A stretch of DNA of 64,000 nucleotides from Candidatus Obscuribacterales bacterium (GTDB lineage Bacteria > Cyanobacteriota > Vampirovibrionia > Obscuribacterales > Obscuribacteraceae): positions 1 to 64,000 of the forward strand of contig JACKCM010000010.1 of assembly GCA_020634035.1 (NCBI GenBank), given 5' to 3'. Below, piece by piece: positions 32,739 through 41,704 of this stretch. Under the pieces are notes generated by a model, which had not been told where the DNA came from, made no database searches, and worked only from the letters and a program-made list of their open reading frames with translations. Made by a program: the position numbers and the translations under genes. Positions within the stretch are counted from its first letter, which is position 1. Each line of letters starts with the position of its first letter.

Positions 32739-34248
32739 TGGAATTCGACCTCTTCAAACTGGCTACCGACTCTACGTGATATGTTTGGGGAAACATGTCG
32801 ATGGGCGTCACTCGAAGAGTTTTATACCCAGATCGGCTGATTTTTTCCTCTTCCTTCTCTTCTCCGTCGCTGCACTCGTCTTTCGTCAGTCCCGCTTCGA
32901 GCAATTTCAAATCCCGGGCAAGGGTAGTCGGGTTGCAACTCACATATATCAGGTGCTCCGGAGCCAGCTTGAGAACCGAGTTGAGCACCGATTCACTGAG
33001 ACCCTTTCTGGGTGGGTCGAGAATCAAGATATCGATATTGATACCATCATCCAGAAACTTTTCCAGCACAACTTCTGCTTTGCCTTCGCGAAAGTCTATA
33101 TTGCCGGCATTATTGAGAAGGGCATTCGTCCTGCCGTCTGCCGCGGCAAAGGGATTCTCTTCCACGGCATAAACCCTGGCGGCAAGTGGTGCCAGCCAGA
33201 GAGCAATAGTACCGACCCCGGCGTAAGCGTCCATTATCACCGGCTTTCCTTCATAGCCGCTTTGTTCGACTTCTTGCAGAATTTTGTCCAGCATGACTAT
33301 GTTCTGTTCTGAATGGATTTGAAAGAAACTGTTGCTCGACAATCTGAAGCGCATGCGACGGTCTTTCGATTCGAGCACTTCTTCTATTACGGCGCTGCCG
33401 ACAAGGCAGACGGTATCATCGCTGAGAATGCGGTTCCCTCTTTTGGGGTTGAAATTGATACAGAAACCGGCGACTGTAGGTAGCACATTCATCAGATCGG
33501 CGGCTATCGCTTTGAACTTTTCGAGCAGCTCCTTGTCCAGCTCTTCCGGGCCTTTCAGATTGACCACCAGAGTGACAAGGGCTTCACCACTGGCATGACT
33601 TTTGCGAATCAACATATGTCGAAGTAAGCCGCTATGGGTTCCTTCTTCATAGGGTTCAATGGCTTGACGTATGCAGCTTTCTTTGAGAAGGCGGAAAATA
33701 TCATCGAGGTCTTCCGGTTGAACCGGGCAGGCATCAATGTCCACAAGATTGTGAGAGTTTTTCTCGAAATATCCAGCTATCATACCGGAACCAGACCCAT
33801 GGGAGCGCACCGGAAATTGTGCTTTGTTGCGATATCGCATCTGGTGCGCTGCACCTAGTGGAGGCTGAATCAGGTCGGCACTCAATCCACCTATTCGAGT
33901 CAGAGCTTGAATCACAATCTCTTTCTTAGCCGCCAGCTGAGCATCATAATCGAGATGCTGCCATTGACAGCCGCCGCATTTATCATAAACCGGACAGGGA
34001 GCAGTGATTCTCTGCGGTGAGGCTTCTAGAAGTTCTTCTATTTTTGCCAGAGCAAAAGACTTGCGAACATCATAGACATACGCTCGCACTTTGTCTTGGG
34101 GAGCGGCTCTATCGAGAAAAATCGGAAATCCATCGGTTTTGGCGACCCCCTGACCTCCGGGCTCCAGTGATTCTATGATGAGCTCGAGGCGATCACCTCG
34201 AGCTATCGGAGCACTTCTTTTTTTGTCCTTACTTCTGGATCTGCTCAT
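32707..34248 (-). CDS. rlmD: RlmD-like 23S rRNA (uracil-5-)-methyltransferase
   Basis: A SAM-dependent RNA methyltransferase that makes 5-methyluridine in 23S (or transfer) RNA. After a basic start comes a TRAM domain (GDRLELIIESLEPGGQGVAK). The iron-sulfur cysteines are CPVYDKCGGCQWQHL, with a fourth in VDIDACPVQPEDL. The methyltransferase core shows DAYAGVGTIALWLAP and ILDPPRKGLSESVL. The catalytic Cys is in YVSCNPTTLARDL. The iron-sulfur pattern fits RlmD or RlmCD-like enzymes; the target uridine cannot be chosen. The start at 34248 (MSRSRSK) is favoured; an earlier ATG at 34308 adds 20 residues with no ribosome site. It sits in a chain with the preceding exported-protein gene and the GNAT gene. 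Confidence 0.9.
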   Translation of the reverse strand: MSRSRSKDKKRSAPIARGDRLELIIESLEPGGQGVAKTDGFPIFLDRAAPQDKVRAYVYDVRKSFALAKIEELLEASPQRITAPCPVYDKCGGCQWQHLDYDAQLAAKKEIVIQALTRIGGLSADLIQPPLGAAHQMRYRNKAQFPVRSHGSGSGMIAGYFEKNSHNLVDIDACPVQPEDLDDIFRLLKESCIRQAIEPYEEGTHSGLLRHMLIRKSHASGEALVTLVVNLKGPEELDKELLEKFKAIAADLMNVLPTVAGFCINFNPKRGNRILSDDTVCLVGSAVIEEVLESKDRRMRFRLSSNSFFQIHSEQNIVMLDKILQEVEQSGYEGKPVIMDAYAGVGTIALWLAPLAARVYAVEENPFAAADGRTNALLNNAGNIDFREGKAEVVLEKFLDDGINIDILILDPPRKGLSESVLNSVLKLAPEHLIYVSCNPTTLARDLKLLEAGLTKDECSDGEEKEEEKISRSGYKTLRVTPIDMFPQTYHVESVASLKRSNSNGTIGNLQEV

Positions 34249-35002
34249 TGTTAAGGGCGGATAGTTTGTTTTTCTCTTTTGCTTCAAGCATCTGGAGGGT
34301 GTAGACATAGAGAGGCTTTATACCACTGTCGCCCCCGTTCGATCGAATTGAATCATCCATCTGCAGAAATAACCTCTCCAGGCTGGAAACATCACGACCA
34401 TTCTCTTTGAGGCGCATGATTCTGGCTAGAAGAATACGGCGCTCCGGTTCTAGAAAGCCCGGACTGAGAGGAAAGCTTTCGGTCATCTCCTGATAGGAAG
34501 AGCCGGAGTAATGATCGAGGGGATTGTTCAGGGTGAGACGACAGAGTGAGACTTTTTCGAGCGCTTCGTCTTTATTTGTATGATTGGACCGGAGCAAGTC
34601 AATTAATGCGGGGTTCACTTCTGCCAACCAGTATTTGCTATTGTCGTCTCTATCGAAGAAATAGACCGAGACCCGGTTCAGTTTCGGAAACAGTTTTGAA
34701 TTGTCGGTTACTTTCATTCCGGCATGGGTTATAAGCAGTGCGTCTATCTTGAGGTCGGTGAGGTTGGCACGGGGATCCCGGTAGGTCGAGACCAGAAGCT
34801 CGTTTTGACGGCTGTGGATCTTGTATTTGATTGCCGGTGCAAAAATGTCGGATTTAGAAAGTTCGTCCGACACTCTTTCAGAAAGGCTCGTATTCTGAGT
34901 CGGGGCTTGATACAGATTTGCACCACAAGCAAAATCCGGCGTCGAAATCGACAGCAACAGACTGATGGCCGTGACGGCTGGATAGCTCAAAATAATTCGC
35001 AT
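34229..35002 (-). CDS. Exported protein of unknown function
   Basis: A 257-residue protein with a signal peptide of about 28 residues (ILSYPAVTAISLLLSIS core, ending DFACGA). The Cys at the end could make it a lipoprotein, but the lipobox is poor. The mature part is alpha/beta and charged. It contains LKIDALLITHAGMKV, then a segment ending YWLAEVNPALIDLLRS, which recalls uncharacterised cyanobacterial exported proteins, but I cannot name a domain. It heads a minus-strand set with RlmD and GNAT and overlaps the proposed rlmD start by 20 bases. Confidence 0.65.
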   Translation of the reverse strand: MRIILSYPAVTAISLLLSISTPDFACGANLYQAPTQNTSLSERVSDELSKSDIFAPAIKYKIHSRQNELLVSTYRDPRANLTDLKIDALLITHAGMKVTDNSKLFPKLNRVSVYFFDRDDNSKYWLAEVNPALIDLLRSNHTNKDEALEKVSLCRLTLNNPLDHYSGSSYQEMTESFPLSPGFLEPERRILLARIMRLKENGRDVSSLERLFLQMDDSIRSNGGDSGIKPLYVYTLQMLEAKEKNKLSALNNEQIQK

Positions 35003-35091
35003 GGTTTTATAGTGAAATTATTTTACCTTCTTAAAGCCGGAATCGATAAAATCACTAGATTAGAATGGACCTTCACTTAAATGATTCAGCC

Positions 35092-36342
35092 ATGGCAATT
35101 GATCTCATACATGTCTCCGATATTCACTTCGGCTCCGGCGAGGGGCACGGTCGCATCAACCCGACAACCGGGTTGAATATCCGTTTTGAGGACTTTGTAC
35201 ATTCCCTCGAAAAGGTAGTGGATTATGCTCTTGAAAACAAAGCGGACATTTTTCTATTTTCCGGCGATGCTTATAAAACCGCAAATCCGCAGCCTATTTA
35301 CCAGAAAATGTTCGCCCGGGAGCTCAATCGTCTGAGCAGGGCAGGTATTCCAACGGTTCTGGTTGTAGGCAATCACGATCAAATCTTGAAATCGACCCAG
35401 AGCCATTCGCTATCGGTTTTTCAGAGCCTGGAAGTGCCGGGACTGACAATAATCGACCAACCTTCATCTTGCCGAATCATGACTGCCAAAGGACCGGTCC
35501 AGCTTATTGGACTGCCGCATATAACCCGCAACAACTTGATGACCCTGGAGAAGTATCGCGAACTCTCCGCCGGTCAGATTGATTCGGTTCTTGTTTCTCA
35601 TGTCGATCAGCTATTGCAGGGCTTTTACCAGGATCTCGATCCGGCTGTGCCTACTGTGGTAACGGCCCATATGAGTGTCGATAGAGCTGTCGCAGGCATT
35701 GAAGAAGAGCTTTTAGTAGGTTACACGCTTACTTTTCCTACCGATATTTTCGTGCATCCTTCTATAGATTATGTGGCTCTGGGGCACATTCACAAGTACC
35801 AGGTGATTCGAGAAGAGAAACCAGCCATCGTTTATGCCGGTTCTCTAGACAGAGTGGATTTTGGCGAGGCCAAGGAAGACAAAGGCTTTGTGCATGTGAA
35901 GCTGGAGAGAGGTTCAACCTCTTTCGAGTTCCACAGTGTAGATCCCAGGCCTTTTATCATGGTGGAGATCGACCTCAGAGAAAAGACCGAGCCGACCAAA
36001 TTGCTGCGTGAGGCCGTTGCTAAAAAAGTGATTCCCGGATGTGTCCTCAGGGTGCGCTACAAAATAGAGCAAGAAAACATCCAGTCCGTGGATGAGAAAG
36101 ATGTTCTCCTCGAAGCATCTCAGTGCCTTTCGGTACGCTTGCAGGCAGAGGTGATTCCATCGCGCAGTCGGGCTCGGATGCCACAGTTGACCGAGAGTTC
36201 GGTTCTGTCTCCGATCAGCGCCCTGGATACGTACCTCGATGAGATAGCGCCCGAAAACAAAGAGAGGCTTTTGGAAAGAGCCCGGGAAGTTATAAGTAAA
36301 GTAAGTGCCGAATTGCACGAAGGCGGAAGCGTAGACAACTGA
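35092..36342 (+). CDS. SbcD/Mre11-like metallophosphoesterase
   Basis: A 416-residue calcineurin-like phosphoesterase of the SbcD/Mre11 DNA-nuclease group. The dimetal motifs appear in order: LIHVSDIHFGSG (DxH), FLFSGDAYKT (GDxx; the usual GDLFH is altered to GDAYK), VVGNHDQ (GNHD), VTAHMSV and YVALGHIHKYQ (GHxH). The rest resembles an SbcD capping domain, then an unrecognised C-terminus of about 60 residues. SbcD normally pairs with the SMC-like ATPase SbcC; no sbcC is adjacent, so a partner is elsewhere or absent. The ATG at 35092 fits the family start best; an ATG at 35065 is also in frame and neither has a clear Shine-Dalgarno. Confidence 0.83.
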   Translation: MAIDLIHVSDIHFGSGEGHGRINPTTGLNIRFEDFVHSLEKVVDYALENKADIFLFSGDAYKTANPQPIYQKMFARELNRLSRAGIPTVLVVGNHDQILKSTQSHSLSVFQSLEVPGLTIIDQPSSCRIMTAKGPVQLIGLPHITRNNLMTLEKYRELSAGQIDSVLVSHVDQLLQGFYQDLDPAVPTVVTAHMSVDRAVAGIEEELLVGYTLTFPTDIFVHPSIDYVALGHIHKYQVIREEKPAIVYAGSLDRVDFGEAKEDKGFVHVKLERGSTSFEFHSVDPRPFIMVEIDLREKTEPTKLLREAVAKKVIPGCVLRVRYKIEQENIQSVDEKDVLLEASQCLSVRLQAEVIPSRSRARMPQLTESSVLSPISALDTYLDEIAPENKERLLERAREVISKVSAELHEGGSVDN

Positions 36343-36487
36343 TGGTCGCGCGGTTACGGGATTTTTGCTTGGGTAATAAGTAGAAATTCATCCCGACCCG
36401 ACTAACTTTCTTCTCTATTTATCCCGAAAGCGCGATAAACTCACGTCTTTAGAAAAAGATTCGCAAGCGAACCTGGGAGACAATCCA

Positions 36488-37120
36488 ATGATCTGGTGCA
36501 ACGCAAAACACAATTTAATTCAGGGCCTTATGGCTATTCTGCTCATTTCCTTCTGTCTGGTAGGCTGCGGCAGTGGTACCACCGGTGATAGTGGTGCAGT
36601 TACTCCCCAGGGAACCATCGATCTTGATAACTTGAAGGTGGGTGTGCCGGAGAACATCATCGAAGGTGCGGTCCTTTCATTTCAACTGGATGAAAACCCG
36701 ATCTCGAGGGTTGGTGGTAAGAATCAGTACTTGAGCATAACCAAGGACAAAAGTGGCGGGACCTATATAGCCCAGTGCAAAGATGGTTATTGCTATCAGC
36801 TGCAGGCGCTCTATACCGAGAGCCCGGTAAGCAAGGAGCAAGCTCTTGCTGCAGTGAAATCAATGTTGCCTTCTTCTGCTCCGGAACAATCTAAGGTAGA
36901 TACAAGCGAACTGGATAAAGGTGATTCTAAGTATCCGAAGATGTCCACCTCATACGGCGATTCTTATTTAAGCGAACTCTACTTTACCGACAGTACCGGA
37001 GAGAAAGTAAAACTCGTGAATGTCTGGGATTTGAAAAAAGCCGGTGAGAACTCGCCGTTTGCCAAAGGTGATGCCAAAGCGCAAGCCGAAGGTTCTAAAG
37101 AAAAGACCAGCTCTAACTAG
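36488..37120 (+). CDS. Lipoprotein of unknown function
   Basis: A 210-residue protein. The signal peptide ends in a good lipobox, ISFCLVGC, so it should be lipid-anchored at a membrane surface. The mature region has two parts: a beta-rich section with paired Cys (IAQCKDGYCYQL) that could form a disulfide, and a Ser/Lys/Glu-rich tail without structure. No domain is recognised. The ATG is preceded by GGGAG. It is monocistronic with a good terminator. Confidence 0.8.
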   Translation: MIWCNAKHNLIQGLMAILLISFCLVGCGSGTTGDSGAVTPQGTIDLDNLKVGVPENIIEGAVLSFQLDENPISRVGGKNQYLSITKDKSGGTYIAQCKDGYCYQLQALYTESPVSKEQALAAVKSMLPSSAPEQSKVDTSELDKGDSKYPKMSTSYGDSYLSELYFTDSTGEKVKLVNVWDLKKAGENSPFAKGDAKAQAEGSKEKTSSN

Positions 37121-37148
37121 CGATTTAGATCGCTAGAACGAACAACCG

Positions 37149-37192
37149 ACACTCTTCTTTTCGATTTACGAGAAGGAGAGTGTTTAGCTTTT
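37149..37192 (+). terminator. Terminator between the lipoprotein and GtrB-like genes
   Basis: A stem of about 15 base pairs with G-U wobbles, ACACTCTTCTTTTC paired with GAGAAGGAGAGTGT around GATTTAC, followed by TTAGCTTTT. A smaller perfect hairpin CTAGCGAT/ATCGCTAG precedes it at 37117-37136. It serves the lipoprotein gene and touches the stop of the convergent gene. Confidence 0.72.
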
Positions 37193-38200
37193 GACCAGAG
37201 AGGAAGTTTTTGTTACTGCCGCATCTCTTACCAGCATGGTTCTATCGGGCTCAGCATTGACGAATCCGCCTCCTAGTCTCTTCCCGACAACATAGGTGGG
37301 TCTTGCTCTCGTTTCGTCCAGAACTTTTGCAAGATAAATTGAGATAATACCGAGCATCATTATCTGAAGGCCGGTAAAGAATCCCATAGCTGAAATCACT
37401 AGAATTGCAGTGGCGGCCGAGTTGAATATAAAACCGAGAATAAACGCCAGGAAAGAGACAACTGTGAGCGCCGCTCCGAATCCGGAGATGAAAAATAGAG
37501 GAACGGAGCTGAAGGATAGTATGCCATCCAGGGCAAGACAGAGCAACTTTTTGACAGTGTAGGTGCTCTCGCCTATCTCTCTTGCGTCGCGGTCCAGGGG
37601 GACGCCGCACTGTTTGAAGCCCAGCCAGGGAATAAGTCCCCGAATGAAGCGAGTTTTCTCGGGCATTGCTTGCAGAGCGTTTACAACCACTCTGTCCATC
37701 AAGCGAAAGTCTCCCGTATCCCAGGGAATCTCTACAGTAGAGATTGCGCCCAGTAATCGGTAGAAAAGGAAGGCGGTAATGCGTTTTGATTTTCTGTCCC
37801 GTCGCTTCGAACGAGTGGCGTAGACTACGTCATAGCCTTCTTTCCACTTTTCGAGCATACTAGGAATCAACTCCGGTGGATCTTGTAAATCAGAATCCAT
37901 GTTAATAACAGCCTGTCCTTCGGAGTGGTCCAGTCCGGCTGTTATTGCTGCTTGTTGTCCAAAGTTTCTTGACAACTCGACCAGTTTTATATTTTTAGAT
38001 TCTACTGCTATGTGCCGCAAAGCGTTAGACGTCGGTTCACGGCTGCCGTCATTTACGAAAATCAACTCGTAGCTGACTTTCTCGGGTGTCAAGACCTGGT
38101 CGATGCGATCAATCAGCTTCAGTAGATTTCTCGGATCTTCGTTGTATACGGCTACTATTACAGATAGCTCTGGATTTACCTGGTTTTTCACTTCGATCAC
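37184..38200 (-). CDS. GT2 glycosyltransferase, GtrB/DPM1-like polyprenyl-phosphate type
   Basis: A 338-residue family 2 glycosyltransferase. The cytoplasmic catalytic domain shows SVIVAVYNEDPRNLL, LIFVNDGSRE, ELSRNFGQQAAITAGLDH, the metal-binding MDSDLQDPPEL and WDTGDFRLMDR. Two membrane helices at about 235-300 end the protein. This architecture matches GtrB/YfdH and DPM1-like enzymes, which load glucose or another sugar onto undecaprenyl phosphate so that flippases and GT-C enzymes can use it outside the membrane. The GT-C enzymes found downstream in the window are natural consumers, though this link is inferred. The family is sure; the donor is not known. Confidence 0.9.
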   Translation of the reverse strand: MIEVKNQVNPELSVIVAVYNEDPRNLLKLIDRIDQVLTPEKVSYELIFVNDGSREPTSNALRHIAVESKNIKLVELSRNFGQQAAITAGLDHSEGQAVINMDSDLQDPPELIPSMLEKWKEGYDVVYATRSKRRDRKSKRITAFLFYRLLGAISTVEIPWDTGDFRLMDRVVVNALQAMPEKTRFIRGLIPWLGFKQCGVPLDRDAREIGESTYTVKKLLCLALDGILSFSSVPLFFISGFGAALTVVSFLAFILGFIFNSAATAILVISAMGFFTGLQIMMLGIISIYLAKVLDETRARPTYVVGKRLGGGFVNAEPDRTMLVRDAAVTKTSSLVKS

Positions 38201-38400
38201 GATAGGATTCGACTCTCAACAACCTGTAGATTTTCCCGCACCGGATAGTTTTGGTCAACTTGGCAATTCCTAATGTTTATAGATCGGAAGCCTGATCTAT
38301 ATTCTGTTTTCTGGCTATATTACGGTTCTTCTTCTGTTTTTGGCGAAAAATCTATTGTAAAGAAGAGGAGCCTTAGAGTGCTCTAAGCAAGTGCAATACT

Positions 38401-39333
38401 TTAGACCAGGCTGAGAGACTTAGTCCACTGCCATGCCCGGGATATGCCTGTTTCCAGCTGCATCTCAGGAGACCAACCCAGGTGTTTTCTGGCTTTGCTT
38501 ATATCAAGAACATTGGATGGTACATCCAGGCTTCTTGCCGGAGTGGATTCGACATAAACAGGTACGTCCACAACCTTTTCGATGGTCTCGATGATCTGAT
38601 TTATAGAATAGCCTTCTCCTGATCCGATGTTGAATACCCGGGGATCTTCAGGACCTGGCTCATACCTGGCACATGCCACCAGGGCTTTGGCAGAATCTCC
38701 GATATAGATGAAGTCTCGCACCACTTTGCCGTCGCCGAATTTGGTTATGGGCTGTCCCCGGGCGATCTTGCCTAGAAATACACCGATGGCACCCTGTTTG
38801 GAATGGGGATTCTGCCGCTCGCCATAAGGATTAGCGAGCCTGGCAGCAACATATTCAAGTCCGTAGAGATGGTGAAAAAGCTGTAGATACTTTTCGATGG
38901 TCAGTTTGGTAATACCGTAGGAGCAGATTGGATCGGTGGGATGTTCCTCAACAATAGGCACTTCTCTAGGGACACCGTAAACGGTGCCGCCTGAAGAGAT
39001 GAAAACGAATTTTTTTATCTTGTTGTTGCGACATTCTTCCAGGAGCTGCAGGGTGTCTACCACATTGCTTCTAACATCATGAATAGGGTCCTGATTGGAA
39101 GATTCAGGTAAAGTCGTATAAGCCAGGTGAAATACCCAATCCACGTCTTTGACCGCGTCATGCAACTCGCCATGGTTGCCGAGATCGCCGGTTATATATT
39201 CCACCTCATCGAGGGGCTCACTGAATCTACTCGGATACTTGTCGAAAACCCTTACTTTTACTCCTGTTTCAAGGAGGTGTTCCACGAGACTGGTTCCGAT
39301 GAATCCGTTGCCGCCGATTACAGTCGCTTTCAT
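38401..39333 (-). CDS. NAD-dependent sugar epimerase/dehydratase (UDP-glucose 4-epimerase-like)
   Basis: A 310-residue extended short-chain dehydrogenase. The NAD-binding GGNGFIGTSLVEHLLETG opens the protein. DGD-like residues (YITGDLGNHGEL) and the FVFISSGGTVYG serine come next. The catalytic YGITKLTIEKYL (Y-x-x-x-K) and RLANPYGERQNP identify a nucleotide-sugar epimerase, most similar to UDP-glucose 4-epimerase. It would supply a hexose for surface glycans, matching the many glycosyltransferases that follow. The gene is separated by 200 bases from the GtrB-like gene downstream. The exact sugar is not known. Confidence 0.9.
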   Translation of the reverse strand: MKATVIGGNGFIGTSLVEHLLETGVKVRVFDKYPSRFSEPLDEVEYITGDLGNHGELHDAVKDVDWVFHLAYTTLPESSNQDPIHDVRSNVVDTLQLLEECRNNKIKKFVFISSGGTVYGVPREVPIVEEHPTDPICSYGITKLTIEKYLQLFHHLYGLEYVAARLANPYGERQNPHSKQGAIGVFLGKIARGQPITKFGDGKVVRDFIYIGDSAKALVACARYEPGPEDPRVFNIGSGEGYSINQIIETIEKVVDVPVYVESTPARSLDVPSNVLDISKARKHLGWSPEMQLETGISRAWQWTKSLSLV

Positions 39334-39442
39334 TTTTACTCGCCTGCTACTTACAGAATGGCGATTTTATCACGTTCTCAGCTTCAACATGGCGAAATTT
39401 CGCGCTATGATTCTAAAATGAAGTATTCCGAGGTTCTGAAAT

Positions 39443-39988
39443 TTGAGTATGTCTCTTCCCAGTCGCGTTCTCGTCCTGTCACTGTCCATGGCTCTGGCCG
39501 GGGCTAGTTCTGTTTCAGTCTGTCCGACTCTGGCTGCTCCGCAGTCTGCCAATCAGTCGTATCAGCAGCCGACTAATCAAAAAATCTCCCGGGAAGAGGC
39601 GCTTAAAATAGCCCGTACACAGGTCCCGGGCTCTCAGCATTCCACCACCATCCCCAAGAACTTTCCTGTGCCGGTCTATACGAGCAATGTCTCGAAGACC
39701 AATTTCATCCACTCTACAAAGGGTAATCCGTCCGCTTCGGCAAATATCATCACCTCCGACGATCCGGCCAAAGTGTTTAAGTGGTACCAGGCAGTTTGTC
39801 AAAGAGACAAATGGAAAATGCAGGTGCCCACCGACAAATTGCGGGCGACAACCAAGATGGACAGCAACTTTTATATGCTTGACGCGACCAAACAGCATCA
39901 TCGCATCATGATCTACTGTTACAAAAATCCGGATCCCAGGCAGCCTGGTTCGATTGTAAACATTGCCTGGAGCATTGCCGGAAGATAA
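39443..39988 (+). CDS. Exported small protein of unknown function
   Basis: A 181-residue protein with a signal peptide (VLVLSLSMALAGASSVS, cleavage near TLAAP). After a Gln-rich linker, the mature part has a KISREEALKIA helix, an aromatic segment with FPVPVYTSN, a Cys pair (VCQRDKW and MIYCYKNPDP), and no recognisable domain. The TTG start at 39443 has GAGG nine bases upstream; the next ATG at 39449 is only two codons later and gives nearly the same protein. It is convergent with the TadG-like gene. Confidence 0.68.
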   Translation: MSMSLPSRVLVLSLSMALAGASSVSVCPTLAAPQSANQSYQQPTNQKISREEALKIARTQVPGSQHSTTIPKNFPVPVYTSNVSKTNFIHSTKGNPSASANIITSDDPAKVFKWYQAVCQRDKWKMQVPTDKLRATTKMDSNFYMLDATKQHHRIMIYCYKNPDPRQPGSIVNIAWSIAGR

Positions 39989-39994
39989 TGCTTC

Positions 39995-41689
39995 TTAGAG
40001 GGGCACGCACACGCCTCTGGAATGCACTTCGGTCCAGCGGTAGACTTTGACTATGCCAAGATCACCATTGTGTCCGGTGCTCGGTTGCCAGGAGACTTCT
40101 TTTTTCCAGTTGGACCAGCCAAGCTGAAAGGCTATGGAATGGAAGGGAAGTGGCACTACGGTGGGGATATGCACACCGGCGAAATTCTGGGTGGCTTCCG
40201 GAACTATGGTATAGCTGGTTCCATCAGGATTGTTGCCTTGTATAGTTGCCAGCCAGGGAGCATCGGCCAGGGCTAGCGGAAGAGGCTTGCAAGAGAGGGT
40301 GGAGCCGTCTTTGCTGTAGACCAGGAACTCTCTGGTTCCTGCCACAAGAAATCCTATATTGGCTGGATTGCTGAGACACTGGTGCATGTCTGAATTGCTG
40401 ACATTGACGCCGACTTTGGAGATCATCTCGTTGCAGCGAGCCGTCAACTCTTTCTCGATGTTGGTGGTATTGCCCTGGGGAGCGCCGAATATCAACTGAT
40501 CTACCGTTCGGCCCACAACATCGAGGCCGACCAGTACGTTGCTGGCTGTGACCGATGAGCAAAGGACACCGCCAAAGGGCATGGTCATGGATTTTGTCGA
40601 AGGGGTGAAACCATAGCTCGAATTCGCTCCGAATTTTACGGGCGGATAGATGCCGTTGGGGTAAAAATAGAATCTTGCCTCCGGCTCGTCTATGAGGATT
40701 TTGAAGAAGGAATGAGGCATCGATGCCTTGTAAGTCTGGCGCGGGTTTGTCAGAACCCATGAGCGGGATTGCTCACCCAGGGTACTGTTTTTAATCGCTT
40801 TGCCATGTACTGAAAAGGCGTTTGGAACGGGTTTGTTCCAGGAGATTGGCATGGCACTAGCCTGACTTTTTTCGAACATTGTGCGCGATACTAAATGTGG
40901 TTTCTCTTCATAAAGGAAGGGCACCTGCCAGGCGGTGTTGTTGCCGACTGTCAATGGTGTGTAGCCCTTTAAAAACCATTTGTTGCCGGCATTTTGCACA
41001 CTGGTTCTGGTGGTCTGAGTTGCATAATTGTGATTGAGGTTGTGACCAGGAGGAAGATTGAAATTGGAGCCCGGAGTACCAGCTAATGTTATATTCGACT
41101 CTTTTGCCCTCTCCATTAAAGAGGTCTGCCAGCCTGCGCCGGGCTGAACGCTCATAGCGGCACCCTGCCCTAGCATTCGCACCGAATTAGCAGAGGCGTA
41201 TTCGCTGAAAAATCCATGCAGATTGTTGGAATTGTTCAATTTGTCTGCAAGCAAGTTGCTTATCGACTCGGCGTTTTGTACTGCGCTCTGGGCATTACCC
41301 GTGCCCTGACCGGCGTTGCCACCAGCAGCTGTCGCATTGATCGACATCAGCAGGGCTTTTGCCCAGATTCGATTTATTCTTCTAAGAGTTGCCTGGTTGC
41401 CCCCAATTACTCCGTTCGCTCCGGTTTCTTCATCAGAGGCCACGTCGCCGAAGAGCTGGATCTGGCTTGGAGTCAAGGGGACGGTTATGTCATCGAGGCT
41501 GCGCCGGCCAACATTGAGCGCACCGGAGTCGGCCGCGTTTTTGGTCTCGCTCTGACCACCCATGAGCATCAGTAGTGCGACAAATCCCAGTCCGAGGATG
41601 ACCAGCGCCAGAATCAGCACGGTCGAGAAGGTAATCATCGAGCCTGAGGTTTTCCGGGCTTTTATCTGGCGAATTGATTTTGCGGTCAT
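39995..41689 (-). CDS. TadG-like pseudopilin/pilus assembly protein
   Basis: A 564-residue protein that begins with a basic stretch and one membrane helix (about 17-45, STVLILALVILGLGFVAL), then KNAADSGALNVGRRSL. The pattern of helix followed by AADxxAL fits the N-terminus of TadG/TadE-like minor pseudopilins of Flp pili. The large extracytoplasmic remainder is Asn/Ser/Gln-rich with scattered Cys (for example CSSVTAS and MHQCLSNP) and shows no known domain. No prepilin peptidase or Tad ATPase is nearby. It follows the TadE-like gene by 15 bases on the same strand, so they are probably co-expressed. Confidence 0.68.
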   Translation of the reverse strand: MTAKSIRQIKARKTSGSMITFSTVLILALVILGLGFVALLMLMGGQSETKNAADSGALNVGRRSLDDITVPLTPSQIQLFGDVASDEETGANGVIGGNQATLRRINRIWAKALLMSINATAAGGNAGQGTGNAQSAVQNAESISNLLADKLNNSNNLHGFFSEYASANSVRMLGQGAAMSVQPGAGWQTSLMERAKESNITLAGTPGSNFNLPPGHNLNHNYATQTTRTSVQNAGNKWFLKGYTPLTVGNNTAWQVPFLYEEKPHLVSRTMFEKSQASAMPISWNKPVPNAFSVHGKAIKNSTLGEQSRSWVLTNPRQTYKASMPHSFFKILIDEPEARFYFYPNGIYPPVKFGANSSYGFTPSTKSMTMPFGGVLCSSVTASNVLVGLDVVGRTVDQLIFGAPQGNTTNIEKELTARCNEMISKVGVNVSNSDMHQCLSNPANIGFLVAGTREFLVYSKDGSTLSCKPLPLALADAPWLATIQGNNPDGTSYTIVPEATQNFAGVHIPTVVPLPFHSIAFQLGWSNWKKEVSWQPSTGHNGDLGIVKVYRWTEVHSRGVCVPL

Positions 41690-41704
41690 GGTAAGTGCTC
41701 TCGT

